In this document: in pieces, positions 1 to 5,665 of the stretch | Position numbering within the stretch: the first letter of the stretch is position 1 | Layout of the letters: each line of letters begins with the position of its first letter | Source of the DNA: Treponema sp. | Lineage (GTDB): Bacteria; Spirochaetota; Spirochaetia; Treponematales; Breznakiellaceae | Assembly (NCBI GenBank): GCA_031264395.1 | Contig: JAISEB010000046.1 | Span: forward strand, 1 to 5,665 | Length of the DNA stretch: 5,665 nucleotides | Direction of reading: 5' to 3' | The notes under the pieces: generated by a model | The model's input: the letters and a program-made list of their open reading frames with translations, nothing else | Told to the model about the DNA's origin: nothing | The model's database searches: none | Translations under genes and position numbers: made by a program

Positions 1-537
1 GCGTTTACCGCCTCGCAGAAGATAGACATGCTCGTCAACATGCCGCTGGGCTCCCTTGGCGCCGCCATGGCAACCTATTCGGCCCAGAATTACGGCGCCC
101 GGAAACTTGAGAGGATCAAGGCCGGGGTAAAAAGTTCGCTCTGCATAGCCCTTTCCTTCAGCATGCTGACAGGCATTGTGTATTTCTTTTTCGGGCGTTT
201 TCTTTCCGCCCTTTTTCTGGGGAGCGAGGAGGCCGCCGTGTCCATGTCACATACCTACCTCAAAATAGCCGGCATGAGCTATGTTTTTCTCGCCTGGCTT
301 TTTGTCCTGCGCCAGACCCTGCAGGGACTTGGAAACAGTTTTATCCCCACCGTCGCGGGCGCCACCGAACTGTGCATGCGCACCTTTGCCGCGATTATCC
401 TGTCGAAGCTTTTCGGATTTACCGGACTCTGTTTCTCAAGCCCCCTTGCCTGGGCGGGGGGCTGCATTCCCCTTACGGTTGCCATGGCGCTGACGCTGAA
501 AAAAATCAACCGGAAAATTTTGCGGGATCATTCCTGA
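1..537 (+). CDS. MATE-family multidrug/Na+-type efflux transporter, C-terminal part
   Basis: This is a partial gene. The reading frame is open from base 1, so the true start lies to the left, and 178 residues are visible of a family usually about 450 long. MATE proteins are inner-membrane antiporters with twelve helices that export drugs or metabolites using Na+ or H+ gradients. The visible part shows the second-half signature: a stretch around residues 13-37 with PLGSLGAAMATYSAQNYGA, where the AQNYGA element matches the family's conserved A-Q-N-x-G loop after a helix. Hydrophobic segments follow at about residues 50-70, 85-105 and 120-165, then a short basic cytoplasmic tail (KKINRKILRDHS). 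The stop (TGA, 535-537) overlaps the end of the convergent methyltransferase gene by 10 bases, so no separate terminator fits between them. Family assignment is confident; substrate and subtype (NorM-like or DinF-like) cannot be read from this fragment. Confidence 0.88.
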   Translation, partial: AFTASQKIDMLVNMPLGSLGAAMATYSAQNYGARKLERIKAGVKSSLCIALSFSMLTGIVYFFFGRFLSALFLGSEEAAVSMSHTYLKIAGMSYVFLAWLFVLRQTLQGLGNSFIPTVAGATELCMRTFAAIILSKLFGFTGLCFSSPLAWAGGCIPLTVAMALTLKKINRKILRDHS

Positions 538-1484
538 AGAGTCCGGGCGTCCCTGTATTCCGCCGTCTTTGCCGCGCGGATGATCATCACATCCCCGAAA
601 CCGAAACGTTTTGCCGCCCTGTCGGCGGCGCGCTTTATGAAGGGGGGCGCGGTTCCTTCGGCAAGACCTCCCCATGTGGCTGTTTTTTCCGGACTGAAGC
701 CTTCTTTTACAAGCAGCGCGGAGAGCGTCGCCGCCGAAAACAGATAGAGGTGATCGAAGATCGCGGAGCGCCAGCGCCCGCCTGAAAACCGCGCCTGAAG
801 GCCGCTTATGTTCGGGGTGGTGATAAAAAGGCGGCCCCCCGGCGCGAGCACGCGGGCGGCCTCGCGGATAAAGAGGGCCGGATCGTTGAGGTGTTCGATG
901 AGGTGGGACGCGAGCACAGCGTCAAAACTCCCGTCCTCAAGGCCGCTTTTTTCGAGGGGAAGGCTCCGTACGTCCAGGGCCCGCACGTCCCGCGCGTATC
1001 CGGCCGAAGGCGAGATCTCAAGCCCGCGGACCGCCCATCCCCGGTCCCTCAGCTTTTCAAGGAGCGCGCCTGTGGCGCATCCCACGTCAAGGACGCGGGG
1101 CGCGGAAGGCCCGCCCGCTCCGCCTCCCGACTGGCCTTTCGCCGCCGGGCCCAACAGCCCGTGTTCCAGTTCGTCAAAACCCGCGTCGCGCAGCGCAAAT
1201 TCCTGAAGGCGGAGAAAATTCCGCTCGTTTTCAAGCTCATAGGCAAGGTACTCTTTCCCGTAGGCCGATGTATAGCGGCCCGCCACCGCGCCGGCGGAAG
1301 GCTGGGGGTTCATCTGAACAAGGCCGCAGCGGGTACAGCGGACATAGGAAAAACCTTCGCATGCAAGGGCCGGTTTGAAAACAAGGGAACCGCAGAGGGC
1401 GCAGGGTATGAGGCGGCTTTCTCCGGCGTCTCCGGCGTTTACCGGGGTCGACCAGGTTTTGACGGGATTCATCCGCCTTGTCAT
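528..1484 (-). CDS. Zinc-ribbon class I SAM-dependent methyltransferase
   Basis: The protein has 318 residues. An N-terminal zinc-ribbon-like knuckle has CxxC pairs at C28/C31 and C50/C53, followed by GLVQMNPQPS. This arrangement is common in methyltransferases found with sugar or surface-polysaccharide genes. A Rossmann methyltransferase domain follows. Motif I is VLDVGCATGALLEKL (131-145), E156 in GLEIS is the likely SAM ribose-binding acid, D171 lies in the next strand, and HLIEHLNDP (194-202) with LAPGGRLFITTPN (213-225) are typical post-motifs. The methyl acceptor is unknown; a small molecule or glycan is plausible. A Gly-rich linker (about 112-129) joins the two parts. The ATG at 1484 overlaps the upstream stop as ATGA, which suggests translational coupling. 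A second in-frame ATG lies at 1472. The only Shine-Dalgarno-like sequence before the first ATG is a weak GTGGA. GC is very high (about 72% in 180 bases counted by hand). It is the last gene of the operon. Confidence 0.85.
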   Translation of the reverse strand: MTRRMNPVKTWSTPVNAGDAGESRLIPCALCGSLVFKPALACEGFSYVRCTRCGLVQMNPQPSAGAVAGRYTSAYGKEYLAYELENERNFLRLQEFALRDAGFDELEHGLLGPAAKGQSGGGAGGPSAPRVLDVGCATGALLEKLRDRGWAVRGLEISPSAGYARDVRALDVRSLPLEKSGLEDGSFDAVLASHLIEHLNDPALFIREAARVLAPGGRLFITTPNISGLQARFSGGRWRSAIFDHLYLFSAATLSALLVKEGFSPEKTATWGGLAEGTAPPFIKRAADRAAKRFGFGDVMIIRAAKTAEYRDARTLQE

Positions 1485-1500
1485 TCCACGACAAGGCGGA
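1472..1500 (-). promoter_or_regulatory. Perfect hairpin enclosing the methyltransferase start codon
   Basis: The arms 1472-1482 (TCCGCCTTGTC) and 1490-1500 (GACAAGGCGGA) are exact reverse complements around a 7-base loop. In the leftward mRNA the loop reads GUGGAAU, and the AUG begins with the last two loop bases and ends on the first base of the 3' arm. The stop of the upstream gene lies in the same place. The second in-frame ATG of the methyltransferase starts at the last base of the 3' arm. The structure could restrict initiation until ribosomes finishing the upstream gene open it. This role is inferred; the pairing itself is seen directly. Confidence 0.6.
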
Positions 1501-2383
1501 AAACAACGCTGCGGGTGTTGCCGGCTATGTCCTGGGCGATTACCTCAAGGGTGGCCTGCCCTCGGGTAAACCCGACCTCGCCGACTTCAAAGCCGGGGAA
1601 AGGGGCGTAGACCTGATCCGCTGGAACAAGGCCGTTGCGCGACACCATGAGCACCCCGTCCCTGGCGGAACAGGTTTCAAAATTAAGAGAACCTATTTCG
1701 GTTCCGTTAACCGAACAGACGATGCGGTGGGGGGCCAGAGGGCTTTCCCCGGCCGCCGTCATGGTGTCCGACGCGGCCACTTCAATGGTGTACCTGCCCT
1801 GGCTGATGGTCCGCGTCTGGGCGGGATCGATGAGCCTGTTCCCCGGGGCGCGCAGCCGCACAGACTGTATTACAGGCGGGCGGGTATCGGGAAGGGGCGT
1901 GATGATCATTGAGGGATTAACCCAGCGCCGTTCCCGCCTGTCAAAAAGGGCGAAGAAGAAACCTTCGCTGTCCGACCATCCGGAAACGCCCGATTCCGCG
2001 ATAATCTCGCCGGGGTTCACCGTGTCGGGCGGCTTTCCGCCCGAGTCCCTGAACCGGCCGTATATGCTGATAAGCCCGTCGCCGTGATCCACCGCGGCCC
2101 ACGCGCCCAGGGGGGAGGGGAGGCGGGAAGCGGCGTCGTCCCCGTCTCCGCGGGAAAAGACAAGTTCGCCGCCGTCCGAGGCCCGAACCGGCCCGCCGCC
2201 TTCAAAGATCATGCCCGGCTGGGGCCGCCCCTGATCGTTGTGCCCGAAATTGCCCCGCAAAACCGCACCGGCCTGGGGCCAGTCCATGGCGGGGACGGCA
2301 AAGGGAAAAAACGCCGCCGGGAAGAGGAAGATAAAAAAGGCCCATGCGGAAAAAGAAAAAGTTTTAACCGATTTTTTTTTCAT
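1481..2383 (-). CDS. Secreted degenerate M23/LytM-like protein with Ig-like C-terminal domain
   Basis: The protein has 300 residues. Residues 1-32 form a signal peptide: KKK, a long Phe-rich hydrophobic core, and AVPA before a probable cut near residue 32. Residues about 43-165 follow the M23 peptidase pattern: GNFGHNDQGRPQPGMIFEG, then VDHGDGLISIYGRF (98-111), V-x-PGEIIAESGVSGW and a final WVNPSMI. The zinc site is missing. H48 remains, but the usual partner Asp position reads as part of GMIFEG, the HxH near residue 145 is replaced by FFFALF, and YxHL is YGRF. It is therefore probably not a peptidase but a binding or activator domain, as in EnvC/NlpD-type LytM factors. Residues about 168-300 look like one or two beta-sandwich (Ig-like) domains ending in AQDIAGNTRSVVFRLVV. 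The start has a good GGAG site 5 bases upstream, lying inside the preceding gene, and overlaps that gene's stop as ATGA. An A9 tract follows the ATG. Confidence 0.75.
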   Translation of the reverse strand: MKKKSVKTFSFSAWAFFIFLFPAAFFPFAVPAMDWPQAGAVLRGNFGHNDQGRPQPGMIFEGGGPVRASDGGELVFSRGDGDDAASRLPSPLGAWAAVDHGDGLISIYGRFRDSGGKPPDTVNPGEIIAESGVSGWSDSEGFFFALFDRRERRWVNPSMIITPLPDTRPPVIQSVRLRAPGNRLIDPAQTRTISQGRYTIEVAASDTMTAAGESPLAPHRIVCSVNGTEIGSLNFETCSARDGVLMVSRNGLVPADQVYAPFPGFEVGEVGFTRGQATLEVIAQDIAGNTRSVVFRLVVE

Positions 2384-3474
2384 CTTTTCTCCAGTTCAAA
2401 GGAGGCAAGGGTGTTTCCCCCGCCCGCGTAGAGGCGCGATCCTTCACGGTAAAAAAACGCGTCCCGGCTTTTGAAGGGCGCTTCCATGACGACGTTCCCG
2501 GGAAGGCGTATTGCCACAAGCCGCTTCTGCAGCGCCGACTGTGACGTAACGGCGAAGAAAAGGCCCCCGCTTCCCTCGCGGTCTATGGCGGCTATTTCCC
2601 CGTCAAGTTCAACAGTAAGGCCGGAACGGGAGTTTATGGTGTGAACGCCTATCCCTCCCGCCCGCTCAAAGATCACGCGGCTGTCCCCGTCAATAAACGA
2701 AATAAAAACAGGCCGCCTGAACCCTTCGTCAAGAAATTCGTGGTAAATGACCCGGTATTCCCTGTTTCCCCGGTCGCCGAAGCGTTCAAAAAGCAGAAAA
2801 CGCTGATCGTCCACGCCCGAGATAATGCCGAAACGGGACCCGTTCCGTGAAATGGCGCAGCCGGCGATTACCGGAAGGCGGGAGCCGCCGGGCACGAAGA
2901 AGAAGATACGTTTTCCCTCAGCGTCAAGCAGTTCCACGGCGCCGTCCACGGAACCGGCAAGAAGAAGCCCCGAGGCGGCGTCTATGCAGGTAATGGGAGC
3001 GGCAAAGTCGTAGGTCCACAGAACCTCTCCTTTTTCGTCAAGGGCGGTCAGTGAATTCTGGTACTTGCCCACAAGAAAGATCCGGTTGTCAAGAAACAGG
3101 GGATACCCCGTGCCGTTCTCTATGCGGAGCGCCGCCGTATTCGAACTGTCCATAATGTCTATGGCATCAGGCTCGCCTGAATATTCCGCCCAGTATTTTT
3201 CCGACAGGGCGACATAGCCTTCTTTTGTTTTGTTTACGTGAAAGCGGCCGTCCGTATCCGCGTAGCCGAAACGGTTCCCCAGCTCAAAGGGAAAAATCCC
3301 CTCTCCGCCTCCCGGCTCCCCGCCCAGCACAACGGGAAAATCCGATTCCAGCGACGCAAGCCAGCGCGGGACAATTACGGTTTCGGGAGGAATGGGCCTG
3401 GGAGCGGCAAAAATATACAGGATGAAGATCACCGACCCGGCGCCAAGCCACCATTTTTTCTTTCCCTTAGCCAC
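2380..3474 (-). CDS. Membrane-anchored beta-propeller-like (PQQ/WD-type repeat) protein
   Basis: The protein has 364 residues, and I recognise the fold class rather than a named family. Residues 1-7 are basic (KGKKK), followed by a hydrophobic segment at about 8-24 (WWLGAGSVIFILYIFAA) and a Pro-rich stretch. That looks like an uncleaved N-terminal anchor leaving the rest outside the inner membrane. From about residue 65 there are repeated beta-rich units of propeller type, for example NSLTALDEKGEVLWTYDF (140-157), GLLLAGSVDGAVELLDAEGK (169-188) and GGLFFAVTSQSALQKRLVAI. The units are diverged, so the blade count is uncertain. The GTG start at 3474 is chosen because AAGAGG (3485-3480) sits 5 bases upstream; the ATG at 3476 is in another frame. 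It is the first gene of the operon and its stop overlaps the LytM-like gene's start. A scaffold or sensor partner for that protein is plausible but inferred. Confidence 0.68.
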   Translation of the reverse strand: MAKGKKKWWLGAGSVIFILYIFAAPRPIPPETVIVPRWLASLESDFPVVLGGEPGGGEGIFPFELGNRFGYADTDGRFHVNKTKEGYVALSEKYWAEYSGEPDAIDIMDSSNTAALRIENGTGYPLFLDNRIFLVGKYQNSLTALDEKGEVLWTYDFAAPITCIDAASGLLLAGSVDGAVELLDAEGKRIFFFVPGGSRLPVIAGCAISRNGSRFGIISGVDDQRFLLFERFGDRGNREYRVIYHEFLDEGFRRPVFISFIDGDSRVIFERAGGIGVHTINSRSGLTVELDGEIAAIDREGSGGLFFAVTSQSALQKRLVAIRLPGNVVMEAPFKSRDAFFYREGSRLYAGGGNTLASFELEKR

Positions 3475-3479
3475 ATGAA

Positions 3480-3498
3480 CCTCTTGTTACGCATTATA
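3480..3498 (-). promoter_or_regulatory. TATAAT -10 element and ribosome binding site of the envelope operon
   Basis: On the minus strand an exact TATAAT lies at 3498-3493, followed by GCGTAAC, then AAGAGG (3485-3480) and, 5 bases on, the GTG at 3474. No TTGACA-like -35 is present at the usual distance; the position 17 bp upstream reads TAGCGG. If this -10 is used, transcription would begin near 3486 and the leader would be only about a dozen bases. The ribosome binding site is convincing, the promoter less so. Confidence 0.45.
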
Positions 3499-3500
3499 AT

Positions 3501-3520
3501 TAAAAGCGGCGTTTACCGCT
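3501..3520 (-). terminator. Weak intrinsic terminator after the AraC-type regulator gene
   Basis: Read leftward, AGCGG (3520-3516), a 6-base loop TAAACG and CCGCT (3509-3505) form a 5-bp stem that runs into TTTT-AA-TT. The stem is short and the T run is interrupted, so termination may be partial and the regulator transcript could read into the envelope operon. A second small hairpin, CCCC-GCGA-GGGG at 3546-3535, follows the regulator's stop codon directly but has no T run. Confidence 0.4.
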
Positions 3521-3547
3521 AGACGGCGGCTGTTCCCCTCGCGGGGT

Positions 3548-4399
3548 TCAAAAATCTCCATTTTTACAAGTGTTTTTGACAAACGCCGACGGCGTTATGG
3601 ACCTGACTCTTTTATACAGACGGGAAAAATATGAAACATCGTCATAACCGACCTTTAATGCCGCTTCTTCAATGGAGACGAGCGGGTCCGCGCCTAAAAT
3701 ATTTTCAAAGCGTTCAATCTTTTTGAGTATGCAAAGACGTTTAAAGTTCATATTCAGCTTTTTTTTAAGAGCGTTCAATATAGTGGATTGGCTGTAACCC
3801 ACATAATCCGCCAGATCCCTGAACAAAACAGGGGCCGAAATATGGCTTTCTACCCAGCGCAAAACTTCGGAAGCAATATCCAGTCGACGGGTTTTGATAT
3901 AACCTTTGGAGACAATGTAATCGCACAGCATTGAAAAAAGATTGATCATATTTTCAAGCGAGGCTTTTTCAAAAAACGGCTGTTCGTTAAAGGCGTTTTT
4001 CAAAACAGCCGTGTCCAGCCCGTTTTCTTCCCATCCGTGAAGCATCGCGGGGGGAACGGTATTCCTGGTTCTGAATTGTCCTATCATGGTGTAGCCGGCA
4101 ACTTCCCCGTTGAGTTTAATGGGGAACGCCGCGTCTACAAGACCGGCATGGCAAGGATAAACCAGAGGGACAGGGCTGTTCGTGGAACGGAAGCACATCT
4201 CCTGATCCATCCGGACACAACGATGATCGTAGCGGAGCGTTTCCCTGACAAGTTTGCAATAACCGCATAGCGGGAGCCCCGGCTCCAGTCTTTCCTGTAC
4301 GTCCCTTGAGAAGATGGTGATGTGCACTTTAAAGCACCAGGAAAAGCTGTCTATCAGGCTCTTGACTTTTTCTTCCAGAAAAACATCTATCGCGTTCAT
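3548..4399 (-). CDS. PocR-domain AraC-family transcriptional regulator
   Basis: From the preferred start the protein has 283 residues. Residues about 3-115 match the PocR sensory domain, a predicted small-molecule sensor. Key features are LPLCGYCKLVRE, further cysteines at 61, 69 and 83, YPCHAGLVDAAFPI (81-94) and NGEVAGYTMIGQF (97-109). The C-terminal AraC domain has two helix-turn-helix units, at about 193-214 (FRDLADYVGYSQSTILNALKK) and 243-266 (IEEAALKVGYDDVSYFSRLYKR), and ends with the family's ITPSAF. The frame stays open to an ATG at 4558, giving 336 residues. I prefer 4399 because the PocR homology begins there and because the extra 53 codons would cover the putative operator and promoter of the divergent galactosidase and overlap its start codon. 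Neither start has a good ribosome binding site, so this is uncertain. GC is about 43% in 240 bases counted by hand. It probably regulates the adjacent GH42 gene. Confidence 0.83.
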   Translation of the reverse strand: MNAIDVFLEEKVKSLIDSFSWCFKVHITIFSRDVQERLEPGLPLCGYCKLVRETLRYDHRCVRMDQEMCFRSTNSPVPLVYPCHAGLVDAAFPIKLNGEVAGYTMIGQFRTRNTVPPAMLHGWEENGLDTAVLKNAFNEQPFFEKASLENMINLFSMLCDYIVSKGYIKTRRLDIASEVLRWVESHISAPVLFRDLADYVGYSQSTILNALKKKLNMNFKRLCILKKIERFENILGADPLVSIEEAALKVGYDDVSYFSRLYKRVRSITPSAFVKNTCKNGDF

Positions 4400-4420
4400 A
4401 TAAGGGAAAATAACATCTTT

Positions 4421-4459
4421 TGGATACAGGCACAAGGAAGCATGGATACGAAGACAAAG
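4421..4459. promoter_or_regulatory. Candidate AraC-type operator: two direct repeats at 22-bp spacing
   Basis: TGGATAC occurs at 4421-4427 and again at 4443-4449, each followed after four bases by ACAA and, two bases on, a G. Over 17 positions (4421-4437 against 4443-4459) 12 bases match, and the repeat distance is 22 bp. AraC-family proteins have two DNA-reading helix-turn-helix units and typically bind direct repeats about two helical turns apart, which this fits. The spacing is not a multiple of three, so a repeated peptide does not explain it. It lies 98 bases upstream of the galactosidase start and just upstream of the regulator's preferred start, suiting joint control. Binding is inferred. 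Confidence 0.5.
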
Positions 4460-4461
4460 GG

Positions 4462-4484
4462 AATTGCGGAAAAGTCCTGCAATT
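4462..4484. repeat. Imperfect inverted repeat in the divergent control region
   Basis: AATTGC (4462-4467) is matched by GCAATT (4479-4484). Inside it GGA (4468-4470) is matched by TCC (4475-4477), leaving the loop AAAG and one unpaired T at 4478. The dyad is 23 bases long with nine paired positions. It lies directly downstream of the direct repeats on the galactosidase side and could be a second protein site. It has no T run, so it is not a terminator. Confidence 0.4.
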
Positions 4485-4499
4485 TTGCGTAAAAAGTCA

Positions 4500-4550
4500 T
4501 GGACATGCGCGAGAATACCGGGATCATATAGAATCATGCCGAAAAAGGAG
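4500..4550 (+). promoter_or_regulatory. Possible weak promoter and strong ribosome binding site of the GH42 gene
   Basis: AAGGAG at 4545-4550 lies 6 bases before the ATG at 4557 and fixes that start convincingly. Upstream, CATATA (4525-4530) and the overlapping TATAGA and TAGAAT are the only -10-like sequences, with TGGACA (4500-4505) as a poor -35 at 19-bp spacing from CATATA. Such weak core elements would fit a promoter that depends on an activator. The promoter part is tentative. Confidence 0.4.
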
Positions 4551-4556
4551 CGTAAC

Positions 4557-5665
4557 ATGAGGTATCCGCCTGTTGTAAAAAATATTCCCCATATTCTGCA
4601 CGGGGGCGATTATAACCCCGACCAGTGGATCAAATGGAAGGATACGATCTGGAAGGAGGACATGCGGCTCGCCAAACTGGCGGGAATCAATACCCTGACG
4701 CTGGGGATGTTCTCCTGGACCGCCCTTGAACCGGAGGAGGGAGTTTATCGCTTTGAGTGGCTTGATGAACTGATGGACATGATGGCCGAAAACGGCATAG
4801 CTGCGGTCCTGGGCACACCTTCCGGGGCGCGGCCTGCATGGATGAGCAAGAAGTATCCCGAGGTGCTGCGGGTAAACGAATCCCGTGTACGGAACGTCCA
4901 TGGGGAACGGCATAACCACTGTTTATCCTCCCCGGTCTATCGGGAAAAAACGAAGGCCATTAACGAACATTTGGCGCGGCATTACCAGGATCATCCCGCC
5001 CTGGCGGTTTGGCATGTCTCCAACGAATATTCCGGGGAATGTCATTGCCCTCTCTGTCAGGCCAAATTCCGGGAGTACCTGAAAAACAAATACAAAACCC
5101 TGGATGCCCTGAACGAAGCCTGGTGGGCCACTTTTTGGAGCGCCACCGTTACCGATTGGGATCAGATTGAAAGCCCCGGCGCTCCCGGCAACGGAGGCCA
5201 CAACGGGCTGAAGCTGGACTGGCGACGCTTTACCACCGAACAGACTGTGGACTTCTATTTGAATGAAACGGCGCCCCTCAAAGAAATTACCCCGGACATT
5301 CCCTGCACTACTAACCTTATGGCCGAGTATACGGGGATAGACTACGCCCGCTTTGCCGAGGTCCTTGATGTGGCCTCTTGGGACTCCTATCCCCAATGGA
5401 CCAGCGCTGAAGGTAACAGCGAGATAGGTCTGCGAACCTCATATTACCATGATCTGATGCGGGGCCTTAAACGAAAACCTTTCATGTTGATAGAATCCTG
5501 CCCATCCGCCACCAACTGGCGGCCTGTAGCCAAGCTGCACCGGCCGGGACTCCACAAGCTTCAATCCCTCCATGCCCTGGCCCACGGCGCGGACACGGTT
5601 CAGTACTTCCAGTTCCGCAAGAGCCGCGGAGGGTTTGAACAGCACCACGGCGCGGTGGTCGATCA
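4557..5665 (+). CDS. Glycoside hydrolase family 42 beta-galactosidase, N-terminal part
   Basis: The gene is cut by the right edge: 369 full codons are present of a family usually about 650-700 residues long, and no in-frame stop occurs. GH42 enzymes are retaining hydrolases that release terminal beta-galactose from galacto-oligosaccharides or plant galactans. The N-terminal GGDYNPDQW (16-24) is typical of the TIM-barrel start. The acid/base is E157 in VWHVSNEYSG, and the nucleophile is E313 in LIESCPSATNW. Cysteines 122, 162, 164 and 167 (HNHC, then CHCPLC) match the zinc-cluster cysteines known in this family. LDALNEAWWATFWS (182-195) and DW are further family marks. No signal peptide is present, so it is probably cytoplasmic and acts on imported oligosaccharides. 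The start is set by AAGGAG 6 bases upstream. It diverges from the PocR-AraC regulator, which probably controls it. Substrate preference cannot be read here. Confidence 0.93.
   Translation, partial: MRYPPVVKNIPHILHGGDYNPDQWIKWKDTIWKEDMRLAKLAGINTLTLGMFSWTALEPEEGVYRFEWLDELMDMMAENGIAAVLGTPSGARPAWMSKKYPEVLRVNESRVRNVHGERHNHCLSSPVYREKTKAINEHLARHYQDHPALAVWHVSNEYSGECHCPLCQAKFREYLKNKYKTLDALNEAWWATFWSATVTDWDQIESPGAPGNGGHNGLKLDWRRFTTEQTVDFYLNETAPLKEITPDIPCTTNLMAEYTGIDYARFAEVLDVASWDSYPQWTSAEGNSEIGLRTSYYHDLMRGLKRKPFMLIESCPSATNWRPVAKLHRPGLHKLQSLHALAHGADTVQYFQFRKSRGGFEQHHGAVVD

Noticed and set aside
439..463. Inverted repeat AGCCCCC/GGGGGCT with an 11-base spacer, near the MATE gene end
   Set aside because: It lies within the coding sequence about 70 bases before the stop and has no T run. 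The protein sequence and high GC explain it.
891..1610. Long rightward open frame (239 codons) opposite the methyltransferase gene
   Set aside because: It lies antisense to a well-supported gene in a region of about 70% GC, where stop codons are rare. The translation is low-complexity (Arg, Pro, Ala) with no recognisable domain.
2110..2127. G-run cluster resembling a G-quadruplex
   Set aside because: Only three runs of three or more G are separable, and they lie on the strand opposite the mRNA. It looks like chance in GC-rich coding sequence.
3476..3476. ATG start for the propeller gene two bases upstream of the GTG
   Set aside because: It is in a different frame from the propeller reading frame. 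The GTG at 3474 is in frame and has a well-spaced AAGAGG.
4524..5396. Leftward open frames opposite the GH42 gene (131 and 157 codons)
   Set aside because: They are shadows of a strongly supported GH42 reading frame, with no plausible ribosome binding site or domain.

Overview
The window holds six protein genes packed almost without gaps. It contains no RNA genes, insertion sequences or CRISPR repeats that I can see. The mix of genes is a degenerate LytM-type envelope protein beside a membrane-anchored beta-propeller, a MATE exporter, and a PocR-AraC regulator divergent from a family 42 beta-galactosidase. Together these suggest an anaerobic, gut-type, carbohydrate-using bacterium. The envelope operon reminds me of Treponema-like spirochaetes, but that is inference only and nothing in the window is diagnostic for a taxon.

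Layout. Bases 1-537 (+) are the C-terminal part of a MATE-family transporter. It meets, tail to tail with a 10-base overlap, a three-gene leftward operon spanning 3474 to 528. In transcription order the operon encodes a membrane-anchored beta-propeller-like protein (GTG start at 3474), a secreted protein with a catalytically degenerate M23/LytM domain and an Ig-like tail (start 2383), and a zinc-ribbon SAM-dependent methyltransferase (start 1484). Both internal junctions are ATGA stop/start overlaps, so the genes are probably translationally coupled. The second junction sits in a perfect 11-bp hairpin. Upstream of the operon is a short spacer (3475-3547) with a weak hairpin-plus-T terminator for the next gene and an exact TATAAT.

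Bases 3548-4399 (-) encode a PocR-AraC regulator of distinctly lower GC than the operon. Bases 4557 to the right edge (+) encode the first 369 residues of a GH42 beta-galactosidase with both catalytic glutamates and four apparent zinc cysteines. The 157 bases between the preferred regulator start (4399) and the galactosidase start (4557) contain a 17-bp direct repeat at 22-bp spacing, the usual shape of an AraC-family operator, followed by a dyad. The simplest model is that the regulator senses a small molecule, binds this region, activates the galactosidase gene and perhaps controls itself.

The most interesting items are this candidate operator with its bearing on the regulator's true start, the start-codon hairpin at 1472-1500, and the operon pairing a dead LytM protein with a membrane propeller. 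I see no clear case for a wholly new system.
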